DNA of 11,495 bases from an uncultured Clostridia bacterium (lineage in GTDB: Bacteria > Bacillota > Clostridia > Oscillospirales > Oscillospiraceae), in assembly GCA_947169005.1 (NCBI GenBank), contig CAMVOG010000055.1:1-11495 (forward strand), in the 5' to 3' direction. The notes beneath the pieces were generated by a model that searched no databases, was not told the DNA's origin, and saw only the letters and a list, made by a program, of their open reading frames with translations. Of this stretch, positions 9,373 through 11,495 are shown in pieces (positions within the stretch are counted from its first letter, which is position 1; each line of letters opens with the position of its first letter). A program made the translations under genes and the position numbers.

Positions 9373-9439
9373 AAATAAAAAATAAAAAAAATTTACTGAG
9401 ATAAAAGATAAGGGATAAGGGATAAAAGATAAAAGATAT
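9373..9439 (+). repeat. Intergenic heptamer repeat array D
   Basis: Two AAATAAA units (9373-9386) are followed by a TACTGAG unit (9394-9400). The AGA/GGA block then reads AGATAAA (9399-9405, overlapping the TACTGAG unit by 2 bp), AGATAAG, GGATAAG, GGATAAA, AGATAAA, and ends AGATAT (9434-9439). The last nine bases, AAAAGATAT (9431-9439), are the left copy of the direct repeat flanking the 185-bp element. The array is upstream of the reductase gene. Promoter-like boxes inside it are too weak to call. Confidence 0.85.
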
Positions 9440-9624
9440 AGTGCGTATCGGGATTACTCGGCAACGCTCAAAACAACACGCCAACCCGTAGGGGCGCCCT
9501 TTGGGCGCCCGCCGGTGGTTCGGTGCAACAACCTCATTTTCAGCGCCTGGCGGCGCTGGCGTCCTGCGGACGCAGGCGGCCAAAGGCCGCCCCTACGGCG
9601 GAGCTGACTAAAGCCGATACGCGG
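9440..9624. mobile_element. 185-bp non-coding palindromic MITE-like element with 9-bp flanking direct repeat
   Basis: The ends carry perfect 9-bp inverted repeats, GCGTATCGG (9443-9451) and CCGATACGC (9614-9622). Further in are perfect 11-bp inverted repeats, CCGTAGGGGCG (9486-9496) and CGCCCCTACGG (9588-9598). The interior has four perfect hairpins: GGGCGCCC-TTT-GGGCGCCC (9492-9510), CAGCGCC-TGGC-GGCGCTG (9541-9558), GCGTCC-TGC-GGACGC (9559-9573) and GGCGGCC-AAA-GGCCGCC (9575-9591). The element is bounded by AAAAGATAT on both sides (9431-9439 and 9625-9633), as expected for a target-site duplication. No protein is encoded, so any mobility would need a transposase acting in trans. The right arm matches the partial copy at 11454-11495. 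The GC-rich hairpins could also affect transcripts crossing the gap. Confidence 0.7.
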
Positions 9625-9693
9625 AAAAGATATTATTTCGGGTCTGCGCTGTGGGGAAAGCAGTACGCCGGGCCGCAGGGTCCAAGGTGTGGG

Positions 9694-9777
9694 CCCTGAG
9701 CCCTGTTCCCTGAGCCCTGCTGCCTGAGCCCTAAGCCCTGAGTACTAAGTACTGAGTACTGAGTACTATGCCCTGCC
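9694..9777 (+). repeat. 12-unit heptamer array, CCCTGAG type changing to TACTGAG type
   Basis: Twelve consecutive 7-bp units run without a break in register: CCCTGAG, CCCTGTT, CCCTGAG, CCCTGCT, GCCTGAG, CCCTAAG, CCCTGAG, TACTAAG, TACTGAG, TACTGAG, TACTATG, CCCTGCC. Most fit NNNTRAG, the same NNNTRAR form as the AT-rich arrays. The last base is the first plus-strand base of the FAD-oxidoreductase stop codon (9777-9779), so the array is the immediate 3' untranslated sequence of that gene. The stretch just left of it (9634-9693) has no gene; AGGGTCC (9677-9683) can pair with GGGCCCT (9691-9697) across a 7-nt loop, but there is no T-run, so I do not call a terminator. Confidence 0.85.
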
Positions 9778-11312
9778 TAAAACACGTACGGCCCGTGGCC
9801 GTTTTCGTCCCTCAAATCCGCCATGTCGGCGGCGTTGACGAAGATCTCGCCCTTGAACTCCCGGAGGGTCTTCCAGTAGCCGCCGGGGGCCTCGTTCAGC
9901 TTGACGCCCTGGCGGATCATGTCCTCCCGCACCAGCTTGCCGTCCAGCTCGCGGACGGCGGCGAGGCCCCGGTCCAGGAACATGGCCGCGCCGGTGCCGG
10001 CGGCCTGGCCCATGCCCATGCAGGCGGCGATGATGCGCACGCAGCCGTTGGCGTGGTAATCCGCGGAGAAGCAGCGGCCCGCCACCAGGAGGTTGTCCAC
10101 CCCCGTGGCGATGAGGCTGCGGAAGGGCACCTCGCAGTACTCCCGCGGATTGGTGCGGATCTCCCAGGGCAGGGGGTCCACAAAGGGATGCATGTTGTAA
10201 TCCCGGTCCACGGGCATATGGCGGCAGACGGCGGGCTCGATGGGCTCCGCCGCGTGGATATGGCGGTTGGCGGTGTGGTGGCCGGGGGTGGGCACGTGGG
10301 CGTCAAAGACCTCCGCGTGCTGCCAGATGCCGTCCTCAAACTTGCGGGCGGCGGCGATGTCCGTGGCCTTCAGCACGTACTCCCCGATGACCCGGCGGCT
10401 CTCCCGCACGCCGTTCATATTGGCCAGGCTCGTGAGCTTGGCGTTCTCGAAGCCGCCCACGTACTTATTGAGGAAGTCCACGAACCAGAGGACCTTCCGG
10501 TGCTGGTCCACGATCTGGCGGGTCAGATCCACCACGTCGTCACAGTGGCAGTCGAAGGTATGGGTGGCGTCCAGGGTCACGTCGGTGCAGGTGGGGTCGC
10601 CCGGCATGGCGTAAACCAGGTAGCCGGGGCTCAGGAGCTCGTGCAGATCGCCGTTGGCCATGGCCTTGTGCTCCTGGTGGACGATGAGGCTGCAATGGCG
10701 GGGGTCCGTGGGGTCGCACTCGTCGCTCTGGCGGAAGGCCCGCTCCGCCGCGTAGTAGGCTTCCAGGTTGACGTAAGACAGCTTGAAGCCCATGGTGACG
10801 GACTGATTGAGGCCAAGGAACTCCGCGTTGCCCACCTCGTAGGGGCAGCCCGCGGCCACGGCCAGGTCCGCGTCCCCGGTGCAGTCGACGTAAACGGGGG
10901 CCTCCAGCTCGATGCGCCCGCTCTTGCAGTAGGCGATCACCCGGCGGATGCTGTCGCCCTCCTTCTCCACGTCCACTACGTGGGTGCCGTAGAGGATGCG
11001 GGCCCCGCTCTGCAGCACCATCTGCTCCAGCATCACGCGGCCGTATTCCGGCTCCACCACCGGCAGGTGGGCCCGGATGGTGGCGTGGCCCTCGGCGTCC
11101 AGCCGGTCCAGCCACTCCTTCACAAGGCCGTCCACGCAGCCCGCGATGCCCGTGATGTAGCCGTTGGTGACGAGACCGCCCAGGCTCTCCCGATATTCCA
11201 GGAGAAAGACCCGCTTCCCGGCCCGGGCCGCGGCAATGGCCGCCCCGGCTCCCGCGACGCCGCCGCCGCAGACCACCACGTCCGCAAAGAATCGTTTGGC
11301 AGTTGAAACCAT
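9777..11312 (-). CDS. FAD-dependent oxidoreductase (FAD_oxidored / PF12831-type)
   Basis: This 511-aa flavoprotein has the N-terminal dinucleotide-binding motif ADVVVCGGGVAGAGAAIAAA (residues 10-29), followed by GKRVFLLEYRESLGGLVTNG. Further family signatures are YVDCTGDADLAVAAG (141-155), GVRESRRVIGEYVL (301-314), and a FAD-binding end made of VPFRSLIATGVDNLLVAGRC (395-414) followed by CMGMGQAAGTGAA (431-443). Length and motif order fit the PF12831 group, whose members are mostly uncharacterised. No signal peptide or membrane segment is visible, so it is probably cytoplasmic. It contains many cysteines, but no standard ferredoxin motif. The ATG at 11312 is supported by AAAAGGGG (11321-11328) 8 nt upstream. 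It has its own promoter. The next gene downstream is the OYE-type reductase, 443 bp away, so a joint pathway is possible but not shown. Confidence 0.9.
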   Translation of the reverse strand: MVSTAKRFFADVVVCGGGVAGAGAAIAAARAGKRVFLLEYRESLGGLVTNGYITGIAGCVDGLVKEWLDRLDAEGHATIRAHLPVVEPEYGRVMLEQMVLQSGARILYGTHVVDVEKEGDSIRRVIAYCKSGRIELEAPVYVDCTGDADLAVAAGCPYEVGNAEFLGLNQSVTMGFKLSYVNLEAYYAAERAFRQSDECDPTDPRHCSLIVHQEHKAMANGDLHELLSPGYLVYAMPGDPTCTDVTLDATHTFDCHCDDVVDLTRQIVDQHRKVLWFVDFLNKYVGGFENAKLTSLANMNGVRESRRVIGEYVLKATDIAAARKFEDGIWQHAEVFDAHVPTPGHHTANRHIHAAEPIEPAVCRHMPVDRDYNMHPFVDPLPWEIRTNPREYCEVPFRSLIATGVDNLLVAGRCFSADYHANGCVRIIAACMGMGQAAGTGAAMFLDRGLAAVRELDGKLVREDMIRQGVKLNEAPGGYWKTLREFKGEIFVNAADMADLRDENGHGPYVF

Positions 11313-11347
11313 GCTCCGTTCCCCTTTTCTTGTTAAGATTTTATTAC

Positions 11348-11376
11348 AGTATACCGCGCCGGGGCGGGAAATGCAA
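11348..11376 (-). promoter_or_regulatory. Sigma-70-type promoter of the FAD-dependent oxidoreductase gene
   Basis: On the minus strand, -35 TTGCAT (11371-11376) and -10 TATACT (11348-11353) are separated by exactly 17 bp in an otherwise GC-rich stretch. The leader to the ATG at 11312 would be about 30 nt and contains the ribosome binding site. Confidence 0.75.
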
Positions 11377-11412
11377 GAGAGCGCGAGGCGGGAAAGGCGA
11401 AGGGTGGGGAGA

Positions 11413-11453
11413 AGATAAAGGATAAGGGATAAGAGATAAGGGATAAAAGATAT
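11413..11453 (+). repeat. Intergenic heptamer repeat array E
   Basis: Five full units, AGATAAA, GGATAAG, GGATAAG, AGATAAG, GGATAAA, are followed by terminal AGATAT (11448-11453). The last nine bases are AAAAGATAT (11445-11453), identical to the direct repeat flanking the element at 9440-9624. It lies upstream of the FAD-oxidoreductase promoter, directly before a second copy of that element. Confidence 0.85.
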
Positions 11454-11495
11454 CCTGCGTATCGGTTTTAGTCAGCATGCCGTAGGGGCGGCCTT
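11454..11495 (+). mobile_element. Second copy of the palindromic element, cut by the window edge
   Basis: After array E come GCGTATCGG (11457-11465), TTTTAGTCAGC (11466-11476) and CCGTAGGGGCG (11480-11490), then GCCTT at the edge. This matches the reverse complement of the right arm of the 9440-9624 element (GCGTATCGG, CTTTAGTCAGC, CCGTAGGGGCG, GCCTT) with only a few differences. The rest of the copy is outside the window. Confidence 0.75.

Noticed and set aside
9334..9400. Promoter of the OYE-type reductase gene inside array D
   Set aside because: The AT-rich repeats give several weak -10-like hexamers, but no pair with a convincing -35 at 16-18 bp, so no site can be called.
9440..9624. Tandem hairpins read as a structured regulatory RNA or riboswitch
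   Set aside because: The inverted terminal repeats, the flanking direct repeat and a second copy nearby fit a mobile repeat better; no known riboswitch core was recognised.
9677..9697. Hairpin AGGGTCC/GGGCCCT as terminator of the FAD oxidoreductase gene
   Set aside because: The stem has a G-T pair and is not followed by a T-run in the minus-strand sense.
9373..9777. CRISPR-like array in the repeat-rich gap
   Set aside because: Units are 7 bp and directly adjacent, without unique spacers, and no cas genes are present.
9768..11306. A 512-codon open frame on the plus strand opposite the FAD oxidoreductase
   Set aside because: Antisense shadow of a well-supported flavoprotein gene; no recognisable domains and a low-complexity composition.

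Overview
The window looks like chromosomal DNA from a GC-rich anaerobic Firmicute, probably an Oscillospiraceae-type gut Clostridium. This is inferred from GC-rich genes with strong GGAGG ribosome binding sites, a miaB/mutS neighbourhood, a secreted SLH-domain protein and an Old Yellow Enzyme/dienoyl-CoA-reductase-type flavoenzyme with Fe-S cysteines. No rRNA or other species marker is present, so the placement is only approximate. All seven real genes lie on the minus strand; the long plus-strand reading frames are antisense shadows.

In the direction of transcription (right to left) the genes are as follows. First is an FAD-dependent oxidoreductase (9777-11312) with its own good promoter. 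A 443-bp gene-free stretch full of repeats follows. Next is a 663-aa OYE/dienoyl-CoA-reductase-type enzyme (7342-9333) ending at a clear intrinsic terminator. A promoter overlapping that terminator then starts a likely operon: SLH-domain secreted protein, miaB, a small polytopic membrane protein, a GNAT acetyltransferase and mutS (cut by the left edge). Gaps inside this group are 30, 49, 47 and 167 bp. MiaB and MutS are housekeeping proteins (tRNA modification and mismatch repair). The two flavoenzymes look like accessory catabolic or reductive functions with unknown substrates.

The most unusual content is intergenic. At least five gaps carry arrays of 7-bp units that can all be written NNNTRAR (R = A or G). 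They use different leading triplets (AGA/GGA, AAA, and at one place CCC then TAC). The AGA/GGA arrays have about four or five full units and always finish in (A/G)GATAT. In the 9334-9776 gap one such array is followed by a 185-bp MITE-like element. That element has perfect 9-bp terminal inverted repeats, perfect 11-bp subterminal inverted repeats, four perfect internal hairpins and a perfect 9-bp flanking direct repeat, AAAAGATAT, which is itself the end of the heptamer array. The beginning of a second copy of the element sits at the right edge of the window, again directly after a heptamer array ending in AAAAGATAT. A separate 12-unit heptamer array (9694-9777) switches from CCCTGAG-type to TACTGAG-type units without losing register and runs up to the stop codon of the FAD oxidoreductase. 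I regard this linked array-plus-palindromic-element system as the best candidate for something not fully described.
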